From: Papio anubis
Lineage: Eukaryota > Chordata > Mammalia > Primates > Cercopithecidae
Reading direction: 5' to 3'
NCBI RefSeq assembly: GCF_008728515.1
Contig: NC_044976.1
Span: 32,573,376-32,637,375 of the forward strand
DNA: 64,000 nt
This document shows, one piece after another, positions 54,974 through 64,000 of the stretch. The number at the start of each line of letters is the position of its first letter. Positions within the stretch are counted from its first letter, which is position 1. The position numbers and the translations under genes were made by a program. The notes under the pieces were generated by a model. It was not told the DNA's origin. It did not search any database and saw only the letters and a list, made by a program, of their open reading frames with translations.

Positions 54974-55959
54974 CCCCAGACCTTCCTGAATGGTCATGCC
55001 TGGGAGATCCATCCGAGGGGACCCTGCTGCCAGCCTGCCTTCTCCTCCCCACCCTCCTGCCCCACTCAATTGCAGCATCCTCCTCTGCGCTGGTGCTGAG
55101 CACAGCTGGGAGCCCACGAGGAAGCCCAGCCCCAGCCCCTCACTTGCAGGCCGAACTTGCTGCTGAGTTTAGCCCAGCACAGCAGGAGTCTGGTGGCCTG
55201 GGACAGGGCCTGGCCATCTGCCTGCCCAGTGAAGCACACGCTTTCCCAGCCTCTGCAGAGTGGGTTCAACCCAAGTAACTGAGTTCTGCCTTGGTTTCCT
55301 GAACGAGCACCTGTCTCCTTGGGACCGGAGCCCTGTCCCCAAATCCATAACACTTAAAGGAGGCACTAATGCCCCACTGGCCCTTGTCAGCTCTACCCTG
55401 TACCAAGGTCTTGGACCTGGTGTTCTGCCTCATTCATCCCTCAGGCAGCACCTGGGCAATACGCTGTCTGGATGGGAAGCACTGTGCCCATGTGACTTGA
55501 GGGGCTGCAGTCACACACAACTCCCAGCCCCTCCTAGCATGGGTTCTCTGGGAAATAACACCTTTAACACTGGCTCAGTCATACAGAGGTGCCCACAGAG
55601 ATTCTGATGCTCACCACCAATTTCTGGATCCGCACTTCCACCCTGTTCTCATCCTTCTTGGTACCTCAATTACCTCTGTTTCCCCATGGCTGAGCTCCCC
55701 CATGTCCATCCCAGAACCTAACTTCCATGCACTTCCCCTCCCTGCAACATCTTGATTGTAACACCTGTAGCTGCGTCTCCTCCTTCTCTTCAGGGGGCTT
55801 CTCTCGTGACAGTGTCCGTGCCCAAGGACACTCCATGAAGTAGTCTCGATCTTGACTCCATGATTCCTTGGCCCAGCCTTGCAGAGACTGCCCAACTTCT
55901 TTGCCGTCTTCTCCATGGCCAATACTGAGTTGTGGTTGCAAGGCATATAGCCTTATGGT
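54974..55959. other. GC-richer single-copy stretch, nothing recognised
   Basis: Frames up to 153 residues occur on both strands (54847-55278, 55260-55607, 55666-56127), but they overlap MER5A or MIR or each other and have no recognisable domains. No CpG island. Confidence 0.45.
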
Positions 55960-56143
55960 GAAGGACATGAGATCCAGAGACAGACAGGCCTGAGTTTGAT
56001 TTTCTCCTCTTCCACTAGCTAGCACTGTTGACCTCAAGCAGCCACTTGGCCCCTCTGAACCGCAGTTTCCCCATGTGTACATGGAAGTCATAATAGTGCC
56101 TAGTTCACAGGATGGATGAGGAGTCAATGAGCCAAGGTATATA
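55960..56143 (+). mobile_element. MIR, part 1
   Basis: CAGACAGGCCTGAGTTTGAT, CCTCAAGCAGCCACTTGGCC, CAGTTTCCCCATGTGTACAT and ATAGTGCCTAGTTCACAGG are MIR. It resumes after an LTR at 56623. Confidence 0.75.
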
Positions 56144-56622
56144 TGTGTTTGGTTTCTTATTGCTGCTGTTGCTAATTACTCCAAACTTAGTAGCTTAAAG
56201 CAACAGAAATTTATTCCCTTACAGTCTTGGAGGCCAGAAGTCTGAAATGAGTCTTGCAGGGCTAAGATCAAGATGTCAGCAGGCTGGTTCCTTCTGGAGG
56301 CTTCAAGGAAGAATCCACTCCTTTCCTCTTCTAGTTTCTGGTGGCTGTGGCATTCCTTGGCAGTTGGCCACATCCCTCCACTCTCTGCTTCCATTGTCAT
56401 ATTTCCTTTTCCCCTCTATGCCAAATCTCCCTCTGCCTTCCTCTAATATGGACACTTATCATTGCTTTTAGGGCCCACCCAGATAATCTAGGATAATCTC
56501 CCCATTTCAAAATCCTTAACCTAATTGCATCTGCAAAGTTCCTTTTGCCACATAGGGTAACATTCACAGGTTCCAGGGATTAGGACCTGGATATTTTAGG
56601 GGGTATTATTCAGCCTACTGCA
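56144..56622 (-). mobile_element. Old LTR-like element inserted in MIR, antisense
   Basis: TTATTGCTGCTGTTGCTAAT, GTCTTGGAGGCCAGAAGTCT, GGCATTCCTTGGCAGTTGGC, CACAGGTTCCAGGGATTAGG and a terminal TTCAGCCTACTGCA. The same family as 8593-9038. Confidence 0.75.
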
Positions 56623-56690
56623 GGTGCTAAGCAGAGTGCCTAGCATATAGAAGCTCCACAAATTACTGCTACTATTCTTATTCCAGTTAT
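56623..56690 (+). mobile_element. MIR, part 2
   Basis: GGTGCTAAGCAGAGTGCCTA and GCATATAGAAGCTCCACAAA continue the MIR broken at 56143. Confidence 0.7.
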
Positions 56691-58309
56691 TATGATTACA
56701 ATGGTTAGCCCCTAATTCTGCACTAGCATTATTCCTGTGATTGCCACACAGTCAACAAAGGGTTGGGTTTCTATAGGTCCAAAGAGCACAATTATGTGAG
56801 GCTTGAATAACTAACACTCAGACATTTAGCCATTTATACCATCTATAAAATTCTTCCTTCCCAATATGCACTCCTAGCAGGAGGTAGGAATTCTCAGTGG
56901 GATGCAATAAAAGCCCCTCCAGGTGAACTTTTAACTAACAACTTATCAGAGCAAGATGATGCTCTAATGAGTCCTCTGAGCTCTCCAGATGCATCCCTGC
57001 ACACGGCTTCCTCTGGCCATTACATCTGCTATTCCTTTCAAGGATGTGGCTGGGCTCTGCTCTCTTCCCAGCTGACAAGAGCTGAGCAAAGCCCCTGAGG
57101 CTCTTACTCCAGGGGACCACTATGCATCAACAGTCACTGCCCTCACATCTGTCCACAGCTGTCCAGAGAGAGATTCCACAGGCTTATTGGATGGAACTTT
57201 GCCTCAGTCCCTCTTGGAGCTCCCAAAGCTGGTTGTCTCCTCTGGGCACTGAACACGGATGGGAGGAAGTTCCAATGGCAATGACTGTACTGAGTCACAG
57301 CATAGGTAGGTCAGGCCCTGCCTAGAAGTGGCCAATTCTGAACCAGGTTGAGTTTATCATTCCAGAAAGTCATGGAGCTACCAAGGCCAAGGAGATGAGC
57401 CACCAGAGATAGAGACCAAAGGGTGCACCAGTCAAGTCCAGGAGCCAGAAATCAGCCACTGGAGAAAGAGCCAAGACAGAAAGAGACTGAGGCGAGACCT
57501 GGGAGAGGGAGTCTGTGATCATCTGACTAATTCTGAATCTTTCTTACTGCACCCTATTCTGAAGAGTCAGCTCTTACCCAGAAGATTTTAAAGACCATGA
57601 ATACTTTAGACTCGGTTTGCTCAAGCATGCGGAGTCTCTAAATGCCCGGGACTCTTCTCATCAGGAAGCCTTTGTCTGGGTGGCTCCCTGAGGCTAGAGG
57701 AGACCAGTAGTCAAATGTGCCAAGACAAATACCCTCTCTGTGCCACCACCCATATTGCCCTCAGGGACACATTCTTGGGGGTCTCTCCACTGACTTAATG
57801 GCCTCTTAAACCTCACAAGGTCTCTTCTCTGTGCAAAGCTCCTTTTGTTCATCGGATGCTCTCAAAGCTAACATGGGGTCCCCAGGATACTAATCAGCTC
57901 CCAGAGTCTGAGATCTAGGACTGCCTGGGCTGCATTCTTGATCACCCAGCTCAGGCCCAAGGGCATCAACTCTGCTGAGCTCTCTGCTGAGGACTTTGAA
58001 GGAAACTTCAAGCTGAAACAATCAGGGCAACTTCAACTGGGTCTGCCTCACAGCCCACCCTTTGTTTTGTCCCTTGCCCTTGCTCACGCTTCGTAGGGAG
58101 GGTTCTCCCTATCCCCTCTACTCTCCGGAAGTCTGCTACCTCCACTTCCCACTAGCCTACATCACTCCACCCCACATCCATCTCCAGTAGATTCTCTAAC
58201 CTCCATATTCATGGAAGCATCAAAGCCACTGCGTGGGTACACCCCACCTCTGCTCCCATCTTTACACCATGCTCCCTTTTTAAAAGAAGAGGTCAGTGGA
58301 GCATGGATT
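56691..58309. other. Single-copy stretch, nothing recognised
   Basis: No repeat, exon or RNA gene recognised. Confidence 0.5.
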
Positions 58310-58520
58310 AAATGTTGGGATCTAAAGTCAGTCCATCAGAGTCAAGAGCAAAGTCTGCCTCTTACTAGCTGTGTGACCTTAGGCAAGTCACATCATGCGT
58401 AAAATAGGGACAGCAGTGGTGTCTTCCACCTCATGGAGCTGCTGAGGAGCAAATGAGTTAGCACACATAAAACACAGTGTCTAGCACAGGGTATGAGGTG
58501 AATAATGTGAGCATTGATTA
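58310..58520 (+). mobile_element. MIR
   Basis: TCTTACTAGCTGTGTGACCT, TAGGCAAGTCACATC, AAATGAGTTAGCACACATAA and ACAGTGTCTAGCACAGGGTA are in MIR order. Confidence 0.85.
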
Positions 58521-58566
58521 TTGTTCTGATGCAAGAAGCTTAACACTTAAGCAAATATAACACAGT

Positions 58567-58756
58567 GGGAACATGAACTCTGAAGTCCTGGCCGTGTCAC
58601 TTTTTAGCTCTGGGACCTTGAGGAAGTCACTTAACCTCCTTGGCCTTTGGGTTTTTCATCTGGAAAATGAGGACATGACGGTGCCCATCTGAGGCATGAA
58701 AGGACACCATCCATGTGAAGTTCTCAGCATGGTGTCTGCAGTGCAGTGAGCCTTCT
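58567..58756 (+). mobile_element. MIR, second copy
   Basis: CTCTGGGACCTTGAGGAAGT, CACTTAACCTCCTTGGCC, CATCTGGAAAATGAGGACA and GTGAAGTTCTCAGCATGGTG are in MIR order, next to the preceding MIR and in the same orientation. Confidence 0.8.
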
Positions 58757-58772
58757 ATACATATGGCTTCTT

Positions 58773-59059
58773 GGCTGGGCGCAATGGCTCACGCCTGTAA
58801 TCCCAGCACTTTGGGAGGCCGAGGTGGGTGGATCACAAGGTCAGGAGATCAAGACCATCCTTCCTAACAGGGTGAAACCCCATCTCTACTAAAAATACAA
58901 AAAATTAACCAGGCACAGTGGTGTGCACCTGTAATCCCAGCAACTCAGGAGGCTGAGGCAGGAGAATCGCTTGAACCTGGGAGGTGGAGGTTGCAGTGAG
59001 CCAAGATTGCACCACTGCACTCCAGCCTGGTGACAGAGCAAGACTCCATCTCAAAACAA
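58773..59059 (+). mobile_element. AluSc-like, full length with target duplication
   Basis: GGCTGGGCGCAATGGCTCAC to GACTCCATCTCAAAACAAT. ATATGGCTTCTT precedes it at 58761-58772 and follows its tail at 59115-59126. Confidence 0.95.
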
Positions 59060-59099
<40 letters not shown>

Positions 59100-59118
59100 A
59101 GATAAATTAAATAAATAT
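59060..59118. repeat. (TAAA)n in the Alu tail
   Basis: About 13 TAAA units grown from the Alu A-tail. Confidence 0.95.
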
Positions 59119-59211
59119 GGCTTCTTATTAGACTGGTGGCCTTTTTCCCCTTCCCCTCTCCAGAGATGACCTCTAGGACATGCACCCTGTGTCCTATTTC
59201 CCATCCATCAA

Positions 59212-59282
59212 TCACACACACACACTCACACTCATGCACACACACTCACACTCATGCACACACACATGCACACACTCATGTA
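59212..59282. repeat. CA-rich minisatellite-like repeat
   Basis: A higher-order unit CACACACTCACACTCATG is repeated with variation about three times. Confidence 0.85.
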
Positions 59283-60564
59283 TCTTCTACTTTTCCCTTT
59301 CCTCCGCATCCTTCTCCTCAATCTCCAGGCAGGCTCAAGTCTCCCCACACAAAGAAAATTCTCTTTCAATTATTTTTCAACTACCACCCTATTCTCCTCC
59401 TCTTTCCACTAGGGAACTTCTAGAAAGGATGGTCTACCTTCAACTGCAAGCTTCATTTGCTGACAATGGAGCCATTGTCAACTTTTACTGTTTTCTACCA
59501 GATGTCTGGTATCTCTTAGGGACATCTCAGAATAATGAAGTCCTTGCATGTTTGTGAGTTCTCTGTTGAGATGTTCGTTTTCTGTCTGCTGAGTTTATTT
59601 GGATGGTCTAACATCCTGCACCTTCTGTGTAAATGGAGGTAGCAATCTACCACTGGCAGTTAAGACAGCTTTGCTTGGGGCCTGGAATCAGCCCCAAGAT
59701 AGAGTTAACTCTCCAAGCCTTTCCAAGGAGCCCTCTGAAGATAGACTGGCCTGTTAAAAGAATTAAGGGGTGGAGGTGGCACAGGGGTGACAGAAGTGGG
59801 CTGACTCAAGAGAGCAGAAAAAATTGCCAGGAAAAGGTAAACGCTGAGAAGCAATCTGACTTAAATCATGAACAAAATGGAGAGGCAAGCAGTCATCGTA
59901 GTTTTTCCATGAAACTCTGAGAAAAAATAAAAGGCCTCTAATGCCGGAAGCTTCAAAAAAGAAGCTGAGGAGCAAATAAAAGAAAGCCCCTTTCAAAGTG
60001 TTTTGTCTAGGAGGGTGAGTGCAGGGGTTGCCGAGCAGGGAGAGGAAACATTTGTGTCCCTTGGAAGAAAACCTTGGATAGGAAATCAGCCCCATCCTAT
60101 AATGGCAAATGCTCCCACACCAGAGATCCACTGACCTGGAAAGCTCCAGTTTACACAAGCCCATATGTGGCACCAACATCTTGGTGAGACTGTCCCCCTG
60201 GGCCCTTGCCAGTCAATGATGCTCCATTGTTTGAGGCATGATGACATGTTGAGATCATGACTTCCGGAGCCCTGGGGATGGTGCTTCGTAAGTCCATGGC
60301 TGAGAGGAGCTTCCCTGTCCAGCCTGATCTCCTGTCATAAGACCCAGGGATCTCTTTACCTTCTACACTGCCTCAAGGACAGAGTGGAACTGACACACTG
60401 ACACCTCCCAACCCACCCCCATGCAGCACCACTATGTGCAACCCTCCAGCTTGGGCTGTGCCATCCTCAGTCCTCCTGTCCCCTTCACTTCACTCTTCTA
60501 TGCCCACACTCGCTCCTTGGCATGGGGTAAGCCTGGGTCTGCTTCCCTTCATGCTGGAGCTCCA
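59283..60564. other. Single-copy stretch, nothing recognised
   Basis: No repeat, exon or RNA gene recognised. The 138-residue minus-strand frame at 59763-60179 and the 95-residue plus-strand frames have no recognisable domains. Confidence 0.45.
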
Positions 60565-60655
60565 GAGCCTATCTCATGCATCTTTGACCGCTCTATAGGA
60601 CCTGACACATGGTAGGTTCTCAATAACTGTACCTTGCATAGATGAATAAACAGCT
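60565..60655 (+). mobile_element. L2 3' end fragment
   Basis: GGACCTGACACATGGTAGGT and TCTCAATAACTGTACC, GATGAATAAAC are the L2 3' end. Confidence 0.65.
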
Positions 60656-60664
60656 CTTTGATCA

Positions 60665-60852
60665 CAATCAGCACACATACCAGAATACCTCACATTTATA
60701 AAGTGCTTATTATGCATATTCTCTCCAAAGCCCTAAGAGCAGTTACCATTATTACCCCCATTTTACGAATGGGGAAGTCAATCCCCAGAGAGATTCACTA
60801 GCTTGCCTTTGGCTATATAACTAGAAAGTGGCAGAGCCAGGATTTGAACCCT
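60665..60852 (-). mobile_element. MIR, antisense
   Basis: TTATAAAGTGCTTATTATGC, CCCCATTTTACGAATGGGGA, GAGAGATTCACTAGCTTGCC and GGCAGAGCCAGGATTTGAAC are MIR in reverse. Confidence 0.85.
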
Positions 60853-61543
60853 AGCAGTACCTGACACCAGAAATGGGGCAGTTAACTGACACATTGACTG
60901 CTTCTTAAATATTTAAAGTATTTTTTTTTCTCATTGGGATTGCCAAAAGCACCTGTGAGCAGATTAGCAAGAATACATTCGATGTTGGGAAGACCAGATT
61001 TTTGTTTGAAATGGCTTTCTGTGCCCAGAAGGTACAGGGGTCTGCTTGGAAGCTGCAGTGAGAAGGAGAGAAATCGAGGAGATCATTTACAGTGTCAGAT
61101 TGAGAGAAGGTCAGGGTAGCGGGCAAAGGGCTTGGCCCAGAGTTGAGTAGAAAGGGGAAAGAAGACACCCATCAAACCTTCCTTGGCCCAGAGGGAGAAT
61201 CATGAAAGTGACTAAAGATGAGAAACTGGGATAGTTTGACCTGCGTAGGCTCTGTAATCACAGAGGCTTACGTGTCAGTGGGTCACGAGAAAAGAAAAGT
61301 TGAACCCATTCACTGTATCTTGGGTGCCTAACTTGGCAGAAAAAGAGGGACCATGTCCCAATGCTGAGGTATGAAGAGATACAGCAGCTCTAGCCCAGAG
61401 GTGTTAATGGATTCAATGTGTACAGAGAGGTAAGTGGCAGGAGCCTGAGGGCATTGTGATTCCGATGGTCCCACCAGCTACCTGCTGGAATTACAGAAGC
61501 AGGGTTCAGCCTCTAAGATAAAGAGCTGAAAAGATCCAGGTAA
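60853..61543. other. Single-copy stretch, nothing recognised
   Basis: No feature recognised. Confidence 0.5.
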
Positions 61544-61546
61544 GTC

Positions 61547-61815
61547 TGGCCATGGTAGCTAACACCTGTAGTCCCAGCATTTCGGGAGGCCAAGGTGGGC
61601 AGATCACTTGAGGCTAGGCCAATGTAGTGAAAACCCCCGTCTCTACCAAAAATACAAAAATTAGCCTGGCATGGTGTCACATGCCTGTGGTTCTAGCTAC
61701 CTGAGAGGCTGAGGCAGGAGAATCTCTTGAACCTGGGAGGTGGAGGTTGAAGCGAGCTAAGATCACACCACTACACTATAGCCTGGGCAACAGAGCATTC
61801 TGTCTCAAAAAAAAA
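61547..61815 (+). mobile_element. Alu, diverged (AluJ/S type)
   Basis: TCTGGCCATGGTAGCTAACA to CTGTCTCAAAAAA. A short deletion removes part of the left arm after CTTGAGGCTAGG. Flanks AAAAGATCCAGGTA (61530-61543) and AAAAGGGTCCAGTA (61816-61829) are a decayed target duplication. Confidence 0.9.
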
Positions 61816-61829
61816 AAAAAGGGTCCAGT

Positions 61830-62194
61830 AGGCTGGTAGGGTTCTAGAAAAGCAGGTGACTTCAAGGCAAGCTCTTAGTCCCTGCAGGGGACTGGTGAGC
61901 AACTGGGAAACTGAGGCAGCATGCGATCATACTGAGATGGTTAAGCTGGGAGGAGGAGGTACAGTGGATAATGAGGGGAGCAGCACTCGGGGCTCATGGG
62001 GACTCAGGACCAGGCACTCCCTCTGCCTCCAGATACCACACTGAGAGCCACAGAACTAATCCCAGATCCCACTGCTGGTGTGGCTGGGCTCCTCGCAGGC
62101 AGTCAAACTGTCATAACGTTGAACCTGCATGTTGGAGGTTGTTAGTGTCTGCAGCTGAGCAGCCCCAGGGGCAGCAGGGACTGGCAAGGGGGCA
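61830..62194. other. Single-copy stretch, nothing recognised
   Basis: No feature recognised. Confidence 0.5.
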
Positions 62195-62292
62195 GGGAGT
62201 ATCTCATTCATTCATTCACTCTCGCATCTATCCATCCATCTAGCATTTATTGAAATCTAAGTGTCAGGCACTCTGCTGTGCACTGCAGAAAT
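62195..62292 (-). mobile_element. L2 3' end fragment, antisense
   Basis: TCATTCATTCATTCACTC, AGCATTTATTGAAATCTAAG and GTGTCAGGCACTCTGCTG are the reverse of the L2 3' end. Confidence 0.6.
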
Positions 62293-62984
62293 TAAGATTT
62301 TTTAAGATCCATTCAGTGCTTTCACAGAGCCCCCGAGTAGCAGACTTCTGATGTTCAGCTAAATTGGCAACGCTCAGTAAGCTCGAGGACATATATTGAT
62401 AAGTGATGGAGAGAGCTAGAAGGTGGTCATGATGGTGTGTGTAGCCAATGGACAGTTTAGCACTCCATCTGCATGGGTATTCAATATGAGTTGTATAAAG
62501 ATTAGGCTGATGGCTGCTTTCTAAAATAAGCCACATGGCAGGCCCCTCACCTGCTCACCCTGTGAATGAGTTCAGTGAAGCAGCTCAATAAGCCATTTCT
62601 GTTTATACTATGAATATCAGATGATCTTTGCCCAGACTGAGCCATATTGCCAAGACCGGGGCTGCAATTTACCAAAGGACAAAGTATCTCTTAGTCTGGA
62701 GAGAACCCAGTGGCTCTCCGACCGGGATGGAGTTGTGTTGAGATGGGGGCTGATAACTGCTGACCCCAAGGCTGGGCTTGACCCAGGTGCTGCCCATCAA
62801 CCTCACCTGGGAGAGTCCAGGGGCAGTTGAAGATCACACCGACTACTCCACCCCAGAGGATCCTCCCAAAACCCTGACCTCACTGCGAGTCAAGTCCTTC
62901 CTCATCGTGAATCACAAAGGAACAATTGATTAAAATTCATGTGAGTTTTAAAAATACACGAGTTATTGTCTCCTCCTCCTCTTG
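62293..62984. other. Single-copy stretch, nothing recognised
   Basis: No feature recognised. Confidence 0.5.
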
Positions 62985-63130
62985 AATTTAAGCCTCCTGA
63001 GAGCAGCCATCTGTGCTGCCTTGTTCATTGCTGCATCATTAGGACCTAGAACAGTGCCGGTAATATAGAAGATGTTTAAGAAATTTTTGTCAAATACATT
63101 CATTATGTATATACAAATGAATGAATGAGT
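62985..63130 (+). mobile_element. L2 3' end
   Basis: TTAAGCCTCCTGAGAGCAGC, CTTGTTCATTGCTGCATC, GACCTAGAACAGTGCCGGTA and GAATGAATGAG are the L2 3' end. Confidence 0.75.
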
Positions 63131-63139
63131 ATTTTAAGA

Positions 63140-63335
63140 CTATAACTGGCTTGGGTTCCAGTCCCAGCTCAGCTACCTCTTAACTCTTGGAATCAAATAC
63201 CTAAACTCAGTGTCCTCATTCATAAAATGAGGGAAATAGTAGTGCCTTCCTTATAGAGCAACTGGGAGAATTCTGTAAGATAATGCATATTAAGCACTCA
63301 GCATGGTGCCTGGCTTATAGTAAGGAGTCAATAGA
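63140..63335 (+). mobile_element. MIR
   Basis: GGCTTGGGTTCCAGTCCCAG, CATTCATAAAATGAGGGAAA, AAGCACTCAGCATGGTGCCT and GGCTTATAGTAAGGAG are in MIR order. Confidence 0.8.
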
Positions 63336-63403
63336 GGGAACTTGATCATGATCCCTTTTGTTGAAGTTACCTAGGTGCCTCCCTCCTGGATCCTCAGATG
63401 ACA

Positions 63404-63405
<2 letters not shown>

Positions 63406-63441
<36 letters not shown>
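63406..63441. repeat. (CA)n microsatellite
   Basis: About 18 uninterrupted AC units. Confidence 0.95.
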
Positions 63442-63442
<1 letters not shown>

Positions 63443-63471
63443 AAGCAGGCCAGAGGAGAAGTAGCCTCAAG

Positions 63472-63660
63472 CAGTGGTTCTTAAAGTGTGATCCCTGGAC
63501 CAGCAGTATCAGCATCACCTGGGAACTCGTCAGAAATACAAATAAATTATCAGGCCCACCCCAGACCTACTGACTCAGAAACCCTAGAAGTGAGACCCAC
63601 CAATCTGTGTTCTAATGAGCCTTCTAGGTAATTCAAATACATGCAAGTTTGAGAATTATG
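63472..63660 (+). mobile_element. MER5A
   Basis: CAGTGGTTCTTAAAGTGTGA, CCAGCAGTATCAGCATCACC, CCAGACCTACTGACTCAGAA, CAATCTGTGTTCTAATGAGC and GTTTGAGAATTATG are an almost complete MER5A (189 bp). Flanks GCCTCAAG and GCCTAGAG share six of eight bases, a possible decayed target duplication. Confidence 0.9.
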
Positions 63661-64000
63661 GGCCTAGAGCAAGGGGCAGATGAAGAAAACCAGATTCCTG
63701 GTCAGAATTCCAGTGGCTCCCTCCAATGCATAGAGAAAGGCAGAGAAGGATCTGGACAGCTCCAGGTTCAAGGTCAGTGAACCTCACCATTTTGCAGCCA
63801 TCAGCCTGGCCTTGCTTCTCTGTTGCTGGCAGAGGAGTTTGGCCTCCATCCATCACAAGGAAAGTGCCTTTGGCTATGGGATGAACAGAATTTGCCGAGC
63901 CACTATCACTGGGGCCAGTTCTCCATTCAGTGTCCTCTGCACCTGCACTGCCAGGGGCCAGCCAAGCAGAGATGCAACGGAAGCTAGACTGAAAGCAAGA
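63661..64000. other. Single-copy stretch, nothing recognised
   Basis: No feature recognised before the window edge. Confidence 0.5.

Noticed and set aside
55666..56127. 153-residue minus-strand frame and neighbouring frames
   Set aside because: Overlaps a MIR and competing frames on the other strand; no domain or splice context.
59212..59282. CRISPR-like regular array
   Set aside because: Simple CA-rich repeat in a primate genome; no spacers.

Overview
This window is primate nuclear DNA with no convincing protein-coding host gene. The density and kinds of Alu, L1, L2, MIR, MaLR-type LTR and hAT-type elements point to a catarrhine primate. The two nested Alus at 2.6-3.2 kb carry changes I know as typical of Old World monkey AluY lineages (a CTTGAGCC-type 5' end in both; GTCTCGG-type and CTAGTTTTT-type changes in the inner one). 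An Old World monkey is therefore my best guess, from memory of those lineages rather than from a search.

Layout. 0-9.8 kb: old L1 and L2 relics, nested Alus, LTR-like elements and MIR. 9.9-13.5 kb: a layered locus in which an old repeat was hit by a MER20-type element and by a complete minus-strand MaLR provirus (two LTRs, 5-bp target duplication GGTGC), which itself carries a 174-bp insert with an 8-bp duplication. 13.5-15.7 kb: mostly single-copy sequence with a possible conserved noncoding block. 15.7-20.0 kb: DNA-transposon relic with Alu, simple repeats, and a 110-bp MIR segment that recurs in inverted orientation 1.6 kb away. 20-37 kb: mostly single-copy sequence with L2, MIR and LTRs. 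37.5-42.2 kb: a mosaic of local duplications. 43-47 kb: Alus and simple repeats. 47.4-53.3 kb: an ancient L1 into which a young L1PA-type element inserted (13-bp target duplication). 53.3-64 kb: MIR, L2, MER5-type, LTR and Alu copies in single-copy DNA.

The only long open frames (49.1-51.2 kb) are decayed L1 ORF1 and ORF2. The L1PA copy keeps its 5'UTR start with a YY1-type motif and a roughly 129-bp 5'UTR segment missing from the youngest human L1s, but has two large internal deletions and an inverted filler at the second. It cannot encode a complete ORF1 or ORF2 protein.

No tRNA, rRNA, CpG island or recognisable exon was found. The most unusual observations are the 39.3-39.7 kb block stitched from pieces resembling loci on both sides, the inverted MIR duplication with an adjoining tandem duplication, and the inverted filler inside the L1. 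All repeat names come from recalled consensus sequences; subfamily assignments are approximate and unverified.
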